Assembly: GCF_000745965.1 (NCBI RefSeq)
Contig: NZ_JQKI01000025.1
Span: forward strand, 25,289-89,288
Source of the DNA: Edaphobacter aggregans DSM 19364
Lineage (GTDB): Bacteria > Acidobacteriota > Terriglobia > Terriglobales > Acidobacteriaceae
Direction: 5' to 3'
DNA length: 64,000 nt
The notes under the pieces: generated by a model
Seen by the model: the letters and a program-made list of their open reading frames with translations, nothing else
What the model was told of the DNA's origin: nothing
Database searches by the model: none
Translations under genes and position numbers: made by a program
In this document: positions 36,005 to 46,130 of the stretch, in pieces
Position numbering within the stretch: position 1 is the first letter of the stretch
Layout: every line of letters begins with the position of its first letter

Positions 36005-36747
36005 CCCGCCGCCGCTGGATCGCCGATAGCTGGACCGCAACGACAGCTTCGCTCACCGGCGAACAGGCTGAACACCTCGTCCGCGTGCTGCGCGCCGCGC
36101 CTGGTCAGGTGTATGACGTCGTCGCCGGCGGCTTTCTCCACCGGGCGGAGATCGTGAGCGTCCGTGGCGCCTCTGCCAGTCAACCCGCTGAGGTCCTCTT
36201 TACCCTGCATGAGGAACTGGAGTCTGACTCCGCTCTGCCGCTGCACCTGCTGCTTGCCATCTTCAAGTTCGACCACATGGAATGGGCCATCGAGAAGGCC
36301 ACCGAGCTTGGCGTCTCGCGTATCACTCCAGTCCTTGCCCGGCGCACCGAAAAGCACCTTGCTCATGCCGCAACGAAGCGGGCGGAGCGCTGGAGGCGTA
36401 TCGCGCTCGAGGCCTCCAAGCAGTCCCGCCGCACGACGATTCCAGAGATTGGGGATCCTGTCGCGCTCAAAGACGCACTCAGTGAGACAACAAGCCCTGT
36501 TCGCATCCTGCTATCAGAGACCGAGCAGACCTCCACGATTGCTGATGCACTAAAGCAGCACGATTCAACACCCGCTGCCGCGCTCACTCACGCACTCGCG
36601 ATTGGCCCGGAAGGCGGCTGGACCCAGGACGAGATGGCTCTCTTTACACAGGACGGCTGGCAGCCGGTCACGCTCGGTCCGCGAATTCTTCGCGCCGAAA
36701 CCGCGGCCATAGCGGCCATCGCGATCCTCTCCTCGCATCTCGCCTGA
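36001..36747 (+). CDS. rsmE: 16S rRNA (uracil1498-N3)-methyltransferase
   Basis: 248 aa, SPOUT-family trefoil methyltransferase. The N-terminal PUA-like region is followed by KFDHMEWAIEKATELGVSRI, then the SAM-knot motifs AIGPEGGWTQDE and LGPRILRAETAAIAAI. It methylates U1498 in the 30S decoding centre. ATG 36001 overlaps the upstream stop by 4 nt; the longer open frame from 35881 runs through the upstream gene and is rejected. Confidence 0.94.
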   Translation: MTRRRWIADSWTATTASLTGEQAEHLVRVLRAAPGQVYDVVAGGFLHRAEIVSVRGASASQPAEVLFTLHEELESDSALPLHLLLAIFKFDHMEWAIEKATELGVSRITPVLARRTEKHLAHAATKRAERWRRIALEASKQSRRTTIPEIGDPVALKDALSETTSPVRILLSETEQTSTIADALKQHDSTPAAALTHALAIGPEGGWTQDEMALFTQDGWQPVTLGPRILRAETAAIAAIAILSSHLA

Positions 36748-36755
36748 GAGGCTGC

Positions 36756-37193
36756 TCAGTTCGGCCGGTCGCGGTCCGGCTTGCCGAATCGTGCATCGAG
36801 GGGCTTCCGCCCGGCAAACCCATCCTCAACCGAGTGCCAGTAGCCGATCTCCTTCTCGCCTAGCTTCCAGCAGAGCAGCACCGTCTTGCCGTCCACGACA
36901 CACGGAAAGTCCAGCAGTCCCTTTTCCAGGTCCTTCACCTGAACACCGATCGCGTCGATCTCCGCCAGGGAATCCCTTGTCTCCTGCAGCGCCTTATCGT
37001 GCTCGGCGCGGCGGCGGGCAGTCGTGGCGACGTCGACGTGAAATCCCCCCAACAGGAATATCTGCTGTCGCAGTTGGTCAAGCTCGACCTCGATCTCCGC
37101 GGCACGTGTTCCAGAGGCCTGCGCCCTGCGCAGCAGCGCCTCAAGCACTGGAAGCAGGGCCTGGGCCTCGTTGAGCGTGAAGGTCTTGCTCAA
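36756..37193 (-). CDS. DUF2203 family protein
   Basis: 145 aa. MSKTFTLNEAQALLPVLEALLRRA opens a helical domain, followed by QQIFLLGGFHVD and LLDFPCVVDGKTVLLCWKLGEKEIGYWHSVEDGFAGRKPLD, the typical DUF2203 end. Function is unknown. It overlaps nadA by 4 nt and is the second gene of that transcript. Confidence 0.87.
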   Translation of the reverse strand: MSKTFTLNEAQALLPVLEALLRRAQASGTRAAEIEVELDQLRQQIFLLGGFHVDVATTARRRAEHDKALQETRDSLAEIDAIGVQVKDLEKGLLDFPCVVDGKTVLLCWKLGEKEIGYWHSVEDGFAGRKPLDARFGKPDRDRPN

Positions 37194-38332
37194 GCCTTGA
37201 CCTCCAGCATGCGGTCGAGCGCCACCTTCGCCCAGTGCTTCACCTCGTCGTCTACCTTGATGCGGTTGACGACGTTGCCCTGCACGAGGTTCTCAAGCGA
37301 CCACGCAAGGTGCTGCGGTGAGATGCGGTACATCGTCGTGCACAGGCAGCCGGAGTCGTCGAGCGTGATGACCTTCTTGCCCAGCGGGGCGAACTTCTTC
37401 GCCATACGGTTGACCAGGTGAATCTCCGTGCCGACCGCGAAGCTTGAACCCTCGGGAGCTTTCTCGACCACCTCGATGATGCGCTCGGTCGAGCCGAGGT
37501 CGTCGGCCTTCTGGCAGACCTCCCAGCGGCACTCCGGATGCACGATCACCTGCATCTGGGGGTAGTTTGCGCGGATGCGGTCGACGTGCTCCGGAAGGAA
37601 GCGCTGGTGCACGGAGCAATGTCCCTTCCAGAGAATGACCTTCGCGGCCTTGAGTCGGTCGGGCGAGAGGCCGCCGTTGATCTGGTACGGATCCCAGACG
37701 ACCATCTCGCTAAGCGGGATTCCCATGGCGAAGGCCGTGTTGCGGCCGAGGTGCTGGTCGGGGAGAAAGAGAATCTTCGAGCCGCGCTCAAACGCCCACT
37801 CGAAGGCCCCGCGCGCGTTCGAGGAGGTGCAGACCAGGCCGCCGCGCTCGCCGCAGAAGGCCTTAATGGCCGCGGCGGAGTTCATGTAGGTCAGCGGGAC
37901 GAGGTCGTCGGTCAGGCCGGCGCGTTCGAGTGAATCCCAGCAGTCCTCGACCTGGCCGATCTCGGCCATGTCGGCCATCGAGCAGCCGGCGTTCAGGTCG
38001 GGCAGGATGACCTGCTGCCAGGGCTTGGCGAGCACGTCTGCGGTCTCGGCCATGAAGTGGACGCCGCAGAAGATCATGTACTTCGCGTCGGTCCTGGAGG
38101 CGATCTTCGACAGCTTGTAGCTGTCTCCGGTGTAGTCGGCAAACCGGATGACCTCGTCGCGCTGGTAGTGATGACCAAGCAGGACGACGTCGGTTCCCAG
38201 CGTGGCGCGCGCCGCGGCTATGCGGGCGTCCATGGTGTGGTCCGGCTGTGAGAGGTAGTTATCGAGCGAGCAGGACTCGCCAGCAGAATCCATCGCGGAC
38301 TGTGCCGCGACCTCTTCCATCAGTAAGCTCAA
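37190..38332 (-). CDS. nadA: Quinolinate synthase
   Basis: 380 aa. Condenses iminoaspartate with dihydroxyacetone phosphate to quinolinate using a [4Fe-4S] cluster. The candidate cluster cysteines are in IFCGVHFMAE or AGCSMADM, VCTSSNARG and DSGCLCTT. GHHYQRDEV is the N-terminal signature. The TTG at 38332 is preferred because GGCGGAG lies about 4 nt upstream; the internal ATG at 38320 has none. Its partner nadB is 6 kb away in its own unit and nadC is not in the window. Confidence 0.95.
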   Translation of the reverse strand: MSLLMEEVAAQSAMDSAGESCSLDNYLSQPDHTMDARIAAARATLGTDVVLLGHHYQRDEVIRFADYTGDSYKLSKIASRTDAKYMIFCGVHFMAETADVLAKPWQQVILPDLNAGCSMADMAEIGQVEDCWDSLERAGLTDDLVPLTYMNSAAAIKAFCGERGGLVCTSSNARGAFEWAFERGSKILFLPDQHLGRNTAFAMGIPLSEMVVWDPYQINGGLSPDRLKAAKVILWKGHCSVHQRFLPEHVDRIRANYPQMQVIVHPECRWEVCQKADDLGSTERIIEVVEKAPEGSSFAVGTEIHLVNRMAKKFAPLGKKVITLDDSGCLCTTMYRISPQHLAWSLENLVQGNVVNRIKVDDEVKHWAKVALDRMLEVKA

Positions 38333-38684
38333 GGTACTCCGCCTTCAGTCTCACGAAGACGTCGGGAACCGCATGCGCGGCGCCGTCACTTGCCTTTGAG
38401 ACGGGGATGTTGAAAGCATGCACTTCACGGTTGCAGTGGATTCGCTGTTCCGGCTCTGATTGGAGCCATCACCCAACCCACGGGGATGTTGCAACCAAAC
38501 TATCTACAACCTACTTCCTTACTTCACCTGCGACGGCTTTCGCCGCCTCTACTGCATTGGACGAGGGCGGGATCGGAAGGGATACATCTTTTTGCCCGAA
38601 CCGTTCTGCCTCCTACGTCAATGATCTTACAACAGGATGAAGGGCTTGGCCCAACCATTGTCCCTGCCGAAGCGAGGCCGTATC
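38333..38684. other. 352-nt intergenic region between nadA and the tat operon
   Basis: Divergent promoter region. The only structure noted is ACGGGGATGTTG repeated at 38401-38412 and 38480-38491. No ORF with a credible start, RNA gene or riboswitch was recognised. Confidence 0.5.
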
Positions 38685-39254
38685 ATGGAAGCAATTATGC
38701 CGAGCCTCGGCGATAGCGCCTTCATCTTTATCCTTGCTCTGATCCTCTTCGGCCCGAAGAAGCTGCCCGAGCTTGCCCGCCAGTTGGGCAAGCTGATGAG
38801 CGAGTTCCGCCGCGCCTCCAACGAGTTCCGCATGCAGATGGACGAGGAGTTGCGGCAGGCCGAGCAGGCCGAGCAGCAGAAGAAGATCGCCGCGATGGAG
38901 GCCGCTGCTCCGGCGATGCCTGCAATTACCGATGGCGCGGAGAACACGATTGCGGCTCCGGCAGCGGTCGACGATCCGCCGGAGATTCATCCTCATGCGC
39001 GGGAGATTGAGGAGCCGGCACCAACTGCTCCGTTGCCGATTGCAACCGCGGGAGAGCTGAACCTGATGCCTCCTTCCACGGGACTTCCGGTTGCGAGCAC
39101 GTCGGTCGCGCACGCCTTTGACTCCGTTCCGCACGTCGAGGATCCGGAGCTGGCATCGAGACATGTTACGTCAAATCATTCCATGACCGACCGCTCCGAA
39201 GGACACACTCCGGACGCTCCGGACCACATAGCAAGCGAGGCGCTTCATGGCTGA
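38685..39254 (+). CDS. Sec-independent translocase TatA/TatB-like protein
   Basis: 189 aa from ATG 38685; the frame opens earlier but MEAIMPSLGDSAFIFILALILFGPKKLPELARQLGKL is the true Tat start, with one membrane helix, the FGPKKLPE hinge and an amphipathic helix. The tail (~80-189) is long and Pro/Ala-rich, more like TatB than TatA. It overlaps tatC by 8 nt. With TatC it forms the pore for folded twin-arginine substrates. Confidence 0.9.
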   Translation: MEAIMPSLGDSAFIFILALILFGPKKLPELARQLGKLMSEFRRASNEFRMQMDEELRQAEQAEQQKKIAAMEAAAPAMPAITDGAENTIAAPAAVDDPPEIHPHAREIEEPAPTAPLPIATAGELNLMPPSTGLPVASTSVAHAFDSVPHVEDPELASRHVTSNHSMTDRSEGHTPDAPDHIASEALHG

Positions 39255-40026
39255 CCTTGTCGACCGCGCTCGCGCGGCTGTGACAGACCGCGCTGAGCTT
39301 CCAGGCATGAGCCTGATGGAGCATTTGGATGAGCTGCGCAAGCGGATCATCCGGTCGGTCATCTATCTGCTCATCGGCTTCGCCGTGGCCTACGCCTTCC
39401 ACGAGCGGCTTTATGGCATCGTGTCGCGACCGATCGACTTGCTGAACCTGCCGCTGAACTTCACGCATCCGACCGACGGCCTGAACCTCTATCTGAAGAC
39501 CTCACTGGTGGGCGGCGCGATCCTTGCCTCGCCGTTCATCCTGTATCAGGTCTGGCTGTTCATCGCGCCGGGCATGTATTCCAACGAGAAGCGGTATGTG
39601 GTTCCCTTCATGACGGCGACGATCACGCTGTTCCTGGCGGGAACGTGGTTTGGCTATCACTGGGTTCTGCCAGGTGCGCTGAAGGTGCTGATCGGGGACT
39701 TCGGGAAGCGGTTTCATCCGATCATCACGATTGAGGACTATACGAGCTTCTTCCTCGCCGTGATTCTGGGGCTTGGCATCACCTTCGAGCTACCGATTCT
39801 GATCTTCTTTCTCTCGATACTAGGAATCGTGGATGCGAAGTTTCTGATCCAGCATATTCGCTATGCGGTGCTGGTGATCTTCATCATTGCGGCGATTATC
39901 TGTCCGCTTCCCGATCCGGTGAGCATGTGCCTGTTCGCGATGCCGATGCTGGCGCTGTATATGGTTGGCGTTGGCGTTGCGTGGGTCTTCAATCCCTCAC
40001 GGCGGAAAGAGGCGAAGTCGGCATGA
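39247..40026 (+). CDS. tatC: Sec-independent translocase TatC
   Basis: 259 aa, six predicted transmembrane helices. MSLMEHLDELRKRIIRSV near the N-terminus and the conserved FGITFELP-like motif (LGLGITFELPI) are present. It binds the twin-arginine signal. Overlaps the TatA/B gene upstream and the peptidase downstream (ATGA), so all three are one operon. Confidence 0.95.
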   Translation: MADLVDRARAAVTDRAELPGMSLMEHLDELRKRIIRSVIYLLIGFAVAYAFHERLYGIVSRPIDLLNLPLNFTHPTDGLNLYLKTSLVGGAILASPFILYQVWLFIAPGMYSNEKRYVVPFMTATITLFLAGTWFGYHWVLPGALKVLIGDFGKRFHPIITIEDYTSFFLAVILGLGITFELPILIFFLSILGIVDAKFLIQHIRYAVLVIFIIAAIICPLPDPVSMCLFAMPMLALYMVGVGVAWVFNPSRRKEAKSA

Positions 40027-41009
40027 CGAAGAAGCGGGGCGCGTCGCGCTCGACTTTGCGGGTAATTCTGCAGGCTGTTCTGCTTGTTCTTCCCTTCGCG
40101 GCTATGGTCGCGCCTTCTGCTGTTGTCGCGCAGAAGGCTGCCGCTCCGAAGGCGACGGGAAAGTTCAGTGGGAAGGCGGCGTATGAGTTGACGAAGCAGT
40201 TTCTGGCGGCTGCTCCGCATCGCTGGATCGGCTCGCCGGGCCACGCGAAGGCGGAGGAGTTCATCAAGTCGCATTTCACGGCCGAGGCGGCGAAGGGAAA
40301 CTTCGAGACGGACAGCTTTATGGCTTCGACTCCCGCGGGGCTGCTTTCGATGAAGAACCTCATCGTGAAGTATCCGGGCAAGAAGGACGGAATCATCGTC
40401 ATCGCGAGCCACTACGAGACGAACTATCCGCTGCGGGACATCGACTTTGTGGGCGCCAACGACGGTGCTGCGACCTCGGCGCTGCTGATCGAACTGGGCA
40501 ACTACCTGCGAGCGCATCCGCCTGAGGGTTACAGCGTCTGGCTGGTCTTCGACGACGGCGAGGAGGCGATCCAATCGTGGAGCGCGCGGGACTCGCTGTA
40601 TGGAACGCGGCATCTGGCGGCGAAGTGGTCGCAGGATGGGACGCTCCAGAAGGTGAAGGCGTTCCTTGTGACCGACATGCTTGCCGACCGCGACCTCGAC
40701 ATTCTCGACGAAACTCAGTCCACGCCTTGGCTCCGCGATCTCCTGCGCAAAGCCGCAGCCAACACCAACCATACGGCTTACGTCGGTCAGAGCTCCGGCG
40801 CTGAAGAGGACGACCACCTTCCCTTCCTCAGCCGTGGCGTTCCCTCGCTCGACATCATCGACGTCAACTACGGCCCCCACACCGCCTCATCTCCGGATGG
40901 GTGGCATCATACCGCCGAAGACACGCTAGACAAGATCAGCGCCCGCTCGCTTCAGATCTCGGGCGACCTGATGGTGGAGATGATCCGGCTGATCAACCAG
41001 CACGGGTGA
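40023..41009 (+). CDS. M28 family metallopeptidase / glutaminyl-cyclase-like, secreted
   Basis: 328 aa. A basic N-terminus and hydrophobic signal segment (~13-37, ending VVAQ) are followed by an M28 domain. Metal ligands are likely H and D in SHYETNY...GANDGAA, E in FDDGEEA, D in TDMLADRD, and H in DGWHHTAEDTLDKI. Similarity to glutaminyl cyclases (QC) is possible and cannot be excluded. ATG 40023 overlaps the tatC stop. Codon choice switches abruptly from G-ended to C-ended codons around 40,670-40,900. Confidence 0.85.
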   Translation: MTKKRGASRSTLRVILQAVLLVLPFAAMVAPSAVVAQKAAAPKATGKFSGKAAYELTKQFLAAAPHRWIGSPGHAKAEEFIKSHFTAEAAKGNFETDSFMASTPAGLLSMKNLIVKYPGKKDGIIVIASHYETNYPLRDIDFVGANDGAATSALLIELGNYLRAHPPEGYSVWLVFDDGEEAIQSWSARDSLYGTRHLAAKWSQDGTLQKVKAFLVTDMLADRDLDILDETQSTPWLRDLLRKAAANTNHTAYVGQSSGAEEDDHLPFLSRGVPSLDIIDVNYGPHTASSPDGWHHTAEDTLDKISARSLQISGDLMVEMIRLINQHG

Positions 41010-41068
41010 CCCCCCCGGCGTACGTCATAAGCTGCTTATTTTGTGCGGCTTATGCGTTTTACTCGGGA

Positions 41069-41162
41069 CAAAATATTGATTCCAAGCGGTTTAAGTATCA
41101 AAATCTTGATTCTATTGTAGTTACGGGAAAGAAAAAGCCTCGGGGTGTGCGCCCGAGGCTTT
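41069..41162 (+). other. AT-rich 3'-end element B: two 14-nt repeats 30 nt apart plus terminator
   Basis: CAAAATATTGATTC (41069-41082) and CAAAATCTTGATTC (41099-41112) start exactly 30 nt apart, with GGTTTAAGTAT between them. A ~22-nt spacer leads to the hairpin AAGCCTCGGG/CCCGAGGCTT. The element matches the inverted locus at 9777-9867 in repeat sequence, repeat spacing, central TTAAGTATCAAA and distance to the terminator, but the terminator stems differ in sequence. It lies 60 nt after the M28 peptidase stop. Confidence 0.6.
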
Positions 41163-41166
41163 CTTC
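41134..41166 (+). terminator. Intrinsic terminator of the tat/M28 operon
   Basis: AAGCCTCGGG (41135-41144) and CCCGAGGCTT (41152-41161) form a perfect 10-bp stem with loop GTGTGCG, followed by TCTTCTTC. Confidence 0.8.
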
Positions 41167-41289
41167 TTCACTGTTATTACCAGTACCGCGGACCGGTGGT
41201 AATTAATCGGCACTTTATATTTCTTTTGTTTTGATGGGTTTAAGTGGTTTTTGGGCTTGACACGCGATTTTTGAGCGAAATTCGAGAAC

Positions 41290-41320
41290 TACTGAGATTC
41301 TTCGCCTACGGCTCAGAATG
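41290..41320. repeat. Dispersed intergenic repeat, copy 3 (inverted)
   Basis: On the minus strand it reads GTCATTCTGAGCCGTAGGCG then AAGAATCTCAG. The stop codon of the DUF3761 gene (41313-41315) lies inside it, so the repeat forms the end of that coding sequence. Confidence 0.6.
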
Positions 41321-42020
41321 ACGACTCGGAGGGGCTCGGAGTGGGAATGACGCTCGGAGTGGACTCGGGAGTGGCGAGGACGACTTGGAGTGGCGACTTG
41401 CGGTGCTGCGACGAGCCTGGTGAACGATGGACGGGCCGGATGGCTCCGTGAATCGTGGCTGCTGAAACATGAGTTATTTGGTGCAGGGGGTGGTTGTGGT
41501 CGGGGTGGGCGCCCTTGGCTTTGGCGTCGGACTCGGAGAGGTAGGAGCCCTTTTTGGTCTTGCCGTAGTAACGGGAGCCGGGGCAGTGGTAGACGTTGGA
41601 GCCGGAGTTGAGCCAGACCATGCCGGGTCCTCCGCCGGAGGCCTGGGCCATGCTGGCGGTCGATGGGTGAGTGGGAGCCGCAGGGGGAGCCGGGGTGGTG
41701 GGTGAAGTGAGAGTTGCTGGAGCGGCGGACGCAACTGGGGCCGCAGGAGCAGCTGGTGCCAAAGGAGCGGCTGGGGGCACAGGAGCTGGGGGAGCTTCGC
41801 GAGTTTTTGGTGCGGCAGGGGCTGCTGGTGCGGCGGGGGTGGCGAGCCATTCCTTGACGCCTTGGTGTCCGTGGCAGGCTCCGCTCCGGGAGGCCTGGGT
41901 GGTGTAGGTGCCGTCCTTGCAGAGGCCGGTGGCTTCGGCGGGGGGTGCGGCCTGGGCGTGGGCGACACGAGCGGCGGCGAGGACTGCGGCTAGGGTCAGC
42001 AGCGGAAACAAGCACGGCAA
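41313..42020 (-). CDS. DUF3761 domain-containing secreted protein
   Basis: About 235 aa if translation begins at TTG 42020, giving a signal-like start (LPCLFPLLTLAAVLAAARVAHAQ). The open frame continues to 42467 but the upstream part is not protein-like. A DUF3761-type segment (GLCKDGTYTTQASRSGACHGHQGVKEW) is followed by a Pro/Ala-rich linker of ~70 residues. A second domain follows (GMVWLNSGSNVYHCPGSRYYGKTKKGSYLSESDAKAKG), common in small secreted proteins. The tail runs into a dispersed repeat. The start is uncertain: no good ribosome site was found. Confidence 0.6.
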   Translation of the reverse strand: MPCLFPLLTLAAVLAAARVAHAQAAPPAEATGLCKDGTYTTQASRSGACHGHQGVKEWLATPAAPAAPAAPKTREAPPAPVPPAAPLAPAAPAAPVASAAPATLTSPTTPAPPAAPTHPSTASMAQASGGGPGMVWLNSGSNVYHCPGSRYYGKTKKGSYLSESDAKAKGAHPDHNHPLHQITHVSAATIHGAIRPVHRSPGSSQHRKSPLQVVLATPESTPSVIPTPSPSESSF

Positions 42021-42260
42021 GGCTTCATGGAGACTCTTTTTCGGAGGTTCGATCGGGCTCGGAGCTGTCAGTGTGGCGAGACCAATGCTACGCCGGGTGT
42101 GTGGCCTGTCACGAGGAAAGGCGTGGCCGTGGCGGTCGTTCCCGGATAACGTTCGCTTCCTTCGGCCTAACGTTTTCGGTTCCTTCGGCCGATATTCCTC
42201 CTTAGTGGGATGGAAGTGTGAAAACCAGGTACCTAGGCTGTGGATAACTGGAGGAAAGGC

Positions 42261-42470
42261 ATGCAGATATCGACTTTTGGATGGCGCGGCCGGAACAGGG
42301 AGACTGCTCCCGGCCAGTGGAATAACCAGTGGAATAACAGGCGGGAGAGCTTTTTCGACGCTCGTCGACTGGGAGAGATCATGGGGGGGCTGGTCTTCTC
42401 GTCGGCTCTCTGGGGGCTGCTGGCGGTTGGGATTTATACCGTCTATACGATGGTCCTTGGACTTCACTAG
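42261..42470 (+). CDS. Small single-pass membrane protein with QWNN repeat
   Basis: 69 aa. ATG 42261 is preceded by GGAGGAAAGG, a very strong ribosome site; the GTG at 42240 is less likely. Residues ~20-27 read QWNNQWNN, encoded by a 12-bp tandem duplication. A basic stretch is followed by one hydrophobic helix (~46-67). The N-in topology and positive residues suggest an inner-membrane anchor. I do not recognise the family. Confidence 0.7.
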   Translation: MQISTFGWRGRNRETAPGQWNNQWNNRRESFFDARRLGEIMGGLVFSSALWGLLAVGIYTVYTMVLGLH

Positions 42471-42515
42471 GGTTTAGAGAGCCGGCGGAAGATATCGGTC
42501 GTAAAGCGGATTTCT

Positions 42516-42573
42516 CCCCTTCGCAGTGCGATGCGACTGCACTGCTTCGGTCGAAATGACAGCGTGGCGTCGA
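42516..42573. repeat. Dispersed intergenic repeat, copy 4 (inverted)
   Basis: On the minus strand it begins CGCTGTCATTTCGACCGAAG and ends GCGAAGGGG, with internal GCAGTGCAGTCGCATCGCAC able to form a small stem. It lies in the 161-nt gap before the TerC gene. I looked for a manganese (yybP-ykoY) riboswitch there and saw none. Confidence 0.5.
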
Positions 42574-42631
42574 CCGCTCCGGTGGAAGTGGATAGTTGCG
42601 TTGAGACGCTGCAAGTCGGCATCTTAGAGTG

Positions 42632-43576
42632 ATGGCTCAGCCGACGCCCACGAGTTACTGGATCTGGTTTCATGTCTTTGTCTTCGGCCTGATGGCGGCG
42701 GACCTTATCTACATCCGCTGGCAGAGGTCGCGTCATCCTGCAGCGGAGACGATTCATTCGACGGCGGTGGTTGCTACGGTGGTGTGGGTTGGAGCAGCGC
42801 TGGCGCTTTCGCTGTTTGTGCTGGGAACGATGGGAGGCGACGCCGCCACGCAGTACCTGGCGGGATATGCGATCGAAGAGTCGCTGTCGATCGATAACCT
42901 GTTCGTCTTCCTGGTGCTGTTCCGGGTGTTCCGCATCGAGGCGCCAAACCAGCCGAAGGTTCTGTTCTTGGGCGTAACGAGCGCGATTGTGATGCGGGGC
43001 GCATTTATCTTCGCGGGGATCGGGCTGCTGAAGCGGTTTGAGTGGGTGAGCTATCTCTTTGCCGTGATCCTGCTGATCTCCTCGATCCGCCTGATGATGC
43101 CGGAGGACGAGAAGAAGGCGGAGATGCCGGGCTGGCTGAAGTGGATTGCCAAGCTGCATCCGGTGAGTTTGCGGCAGGACAGGTTTGTGGTGAGGGAGAA
43201 CGGCCGGCGCAGGGGAACGGTGCTGCTGCTGGCGCTGGTGGCGATCGAGGCGACGGACCTGGTATTTGCCATCGACTCGATTCCGGCGGTGCTGTCGATT
43301 ACGCGGGATCCGTTCCTGGCGTACACGTCGAACATTATGGCAGTGATGGGGCTGCGGTCGCTATACTTCCTGGTGGCACACCTGCTGACGAAGCTGAAGT
43401 ACCTGCATTACGGGCTAGCGGCGGTGCTGGCGTTTGCGGCGGTGAAGATGCTGGTGGCGCACTGGTACGAGATCAGCCCGATAATCTCGCTGGGCGTGGT
43501 GGTGGCGATGCTTGGAGTGACGGTGGCGGTCTCCCTTCTTGCGGGAGACAGGCGTGCGAAGGGTGCGGCTGTCTGA
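42632..43576 (+). CDS. TerC family integral membrane protein
   Basis: 314 aa with about nine hydrophobic segments. Typical TerC/Alx motifs are present: EESLSIDNLFVFLVLF and ATDLVFAIDSIPAVLSITRDPFLAYTSN, each with the conserved Asp. Such proteins act in metal (manganese) efflux and are linked to tellurite or alkaline stress. The ATG at 42632 follows a GTG at 42629; either is possible. No neighbour suggests regulation. Confidence 0.92.
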   Translation: MAQPTPTSYWIWFHVFVFGLMAADLIYIRWQRSRHPAAETIHSTAVVATVVWVGAALALSLFVLGTMGGDAATQYLAGYAIEESLSIDNLFVFLVLFRVFRIEAPNQPKVLFLGVTSAIVMRGAFIFAGIGLLKRFEWVSYLFAVILLISSIRLMMPEDEKKAEMPGWLKWIAKLHPVSLRQDRFVVRENGRRRGTVLLLALVAIEATDLVFAIDSIPAVLSITRDPFLAYTSNIMAVMGLRSLYFLVAHLLTKLKYLHYGLAAVLAFAAVKMLVAHWYEISPIISLGVVVAMLGVTVAVSLLAGDRRAKGAAV

Positions 43577-43682
43577 ACTTGGGCCGGTATTCAGACAAAT
43601 GTCTTCGTAAGCGTCCTATGTTATCTATAGAATGATATCGGACTATTTTTGTCGCCATTCAGTTTCATTGCAAGGACGAAGA

Positions 43683-44186
43683 ATGACACGTACTTCCTCA
43701 CACGCCTTTTTGCGGGCGATGCGCCTGATTCATCTGTATCTTGGTGTATTTACTGCCCCTGCGTTGATATTTTTCGCATTTACAGGCGCCCTGCAGACGT
43801 TCAGCCTGCATGAGACGACGAAAGGGAGCAGCTATAAGCCTCCGGCGTGGGCGGTGACCCTGGGGCAGATCCACAAGAAGCAGACCCCGGTAGTTCCGGT
43901 ACGGAAGCAGCCGCCGGCGGGGTCTCCGGCTGGCCCGGCTGCGCCCGGGCGTGAGGGTGCCGGGAGTGGTGCGTCGGCGGCTGGCCAGGGCTCCGGGGGC
44001 GGGATGCTGCAGCGGGTGCATCATCCGCTGCCTCTGAAGATTTTCTTCCTGGTGGTGTCGGTGAGTCTGTTTCTATCGACGCTAACGGGGATCTACATGT
44101 CGTACAAGTACCTGCGCGACCGTAGGATGGTGACGGCTATGCTGGTGCTGGGGATGGTGATTCCGGTGGCGCTGTTATTCGTGTGA
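43683..44186 (+). CDS. PepSY-type membrane protein
   Basis: 167 aa from ATG 43683 with AAGGA upstream. An N-terminal helix (HLYLGVFTAPALIFFAFTGALQTF) matches the first helix of PepSY_TM proteins. A Gly/Pro/Ala-rich soluble loop (~85-117) follows, then two helices (FFLVVSVSLFLSTLTGIYMSYKYL and AMLVLGMVIPVALLF). It is shorter than full PepSY-TM reductases, which have four or more helices. Role unknown, possibly in metal uptake or redox. Confidence 0.72.
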   Translation: MTRTSSHAFLRAMRLIHLYLGVFTAPALIFFAFTGALQTFSLHETTKGSSYKPPAWAVTLGQIHKKQTPVVPVRKQPPAGSPAGPAAPGREGAGSGASAAGQGSGGGMLQRVHHPLPLKIFFLVVSVSLFLSTLTGIYMSYKYLRDRRMVTAMLVLGMVIPVALLFV

Positions 44187-44189
44187 AGA

Positions 44190-44213
44190 GGCGCGGCGAT
44201 GATCTGCCGCGCC
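44190..44213 (+). terminator. GC-rich hairpin after the PepSY-type gene
   Basis: GGCGCGGC (44190-44197) pairs with GCCGCGCC (44206-44213), 8-nt loop. No T tract follows, so termination strength is uncertain. The rest of the 44214-44420 gap shows nothing further. Confidence 0.5.
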
Positions 44214-44420
44214 CGTGGGTGATGGTTAGGCAAGCAGACGCTTCCGGACGAGATTGACGACGTTTGTTCCAAGGATAGATACCCTTCGTCCGGCAAAATC
44301 AGTAACTTACATCGCTCCCTCTTTGGCATCAAATTGATTCCAGCAGTCCGAGTCCCGAAAAACTCCGACTGAGAGCGGAACTGAGCAGTTCCTAATTTCT
44401 AGCGAAGAATGGGTCTTCTT

Positions 44421-46058
<1,638 letters not shown>

Positions 46059-46130
46059 TGCTGTTCCTCATCTTCGATGCTACTCGCGAGCGACGTTTGA
46101 GCGAAGTCCTTACGATAGGATGAAGATATT

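Noticed and set aside
30000..40000. Replication origin suggested by the skew change
   Set aside because: No dnaA, dnaN, gyrB, parAB or DnaA-box cluster was seen; the composition change is gradual and could come from rearrangement.
41215..42015. Minus-strand frame overlapping the DUF3761 gene
   Set aside because: Arg/Ser/Pro/His-rich shadow. The DUF3761 frame has recognisable CKDGTYT and VYHCPGSRYYGKTK motifs.
42471..42631. Manganese riboswitch (yybP-ykoY) before the TerC gene
   Set aside because: The gap is occupied by a dispersed repeat and lacks the conserved loop sequences.
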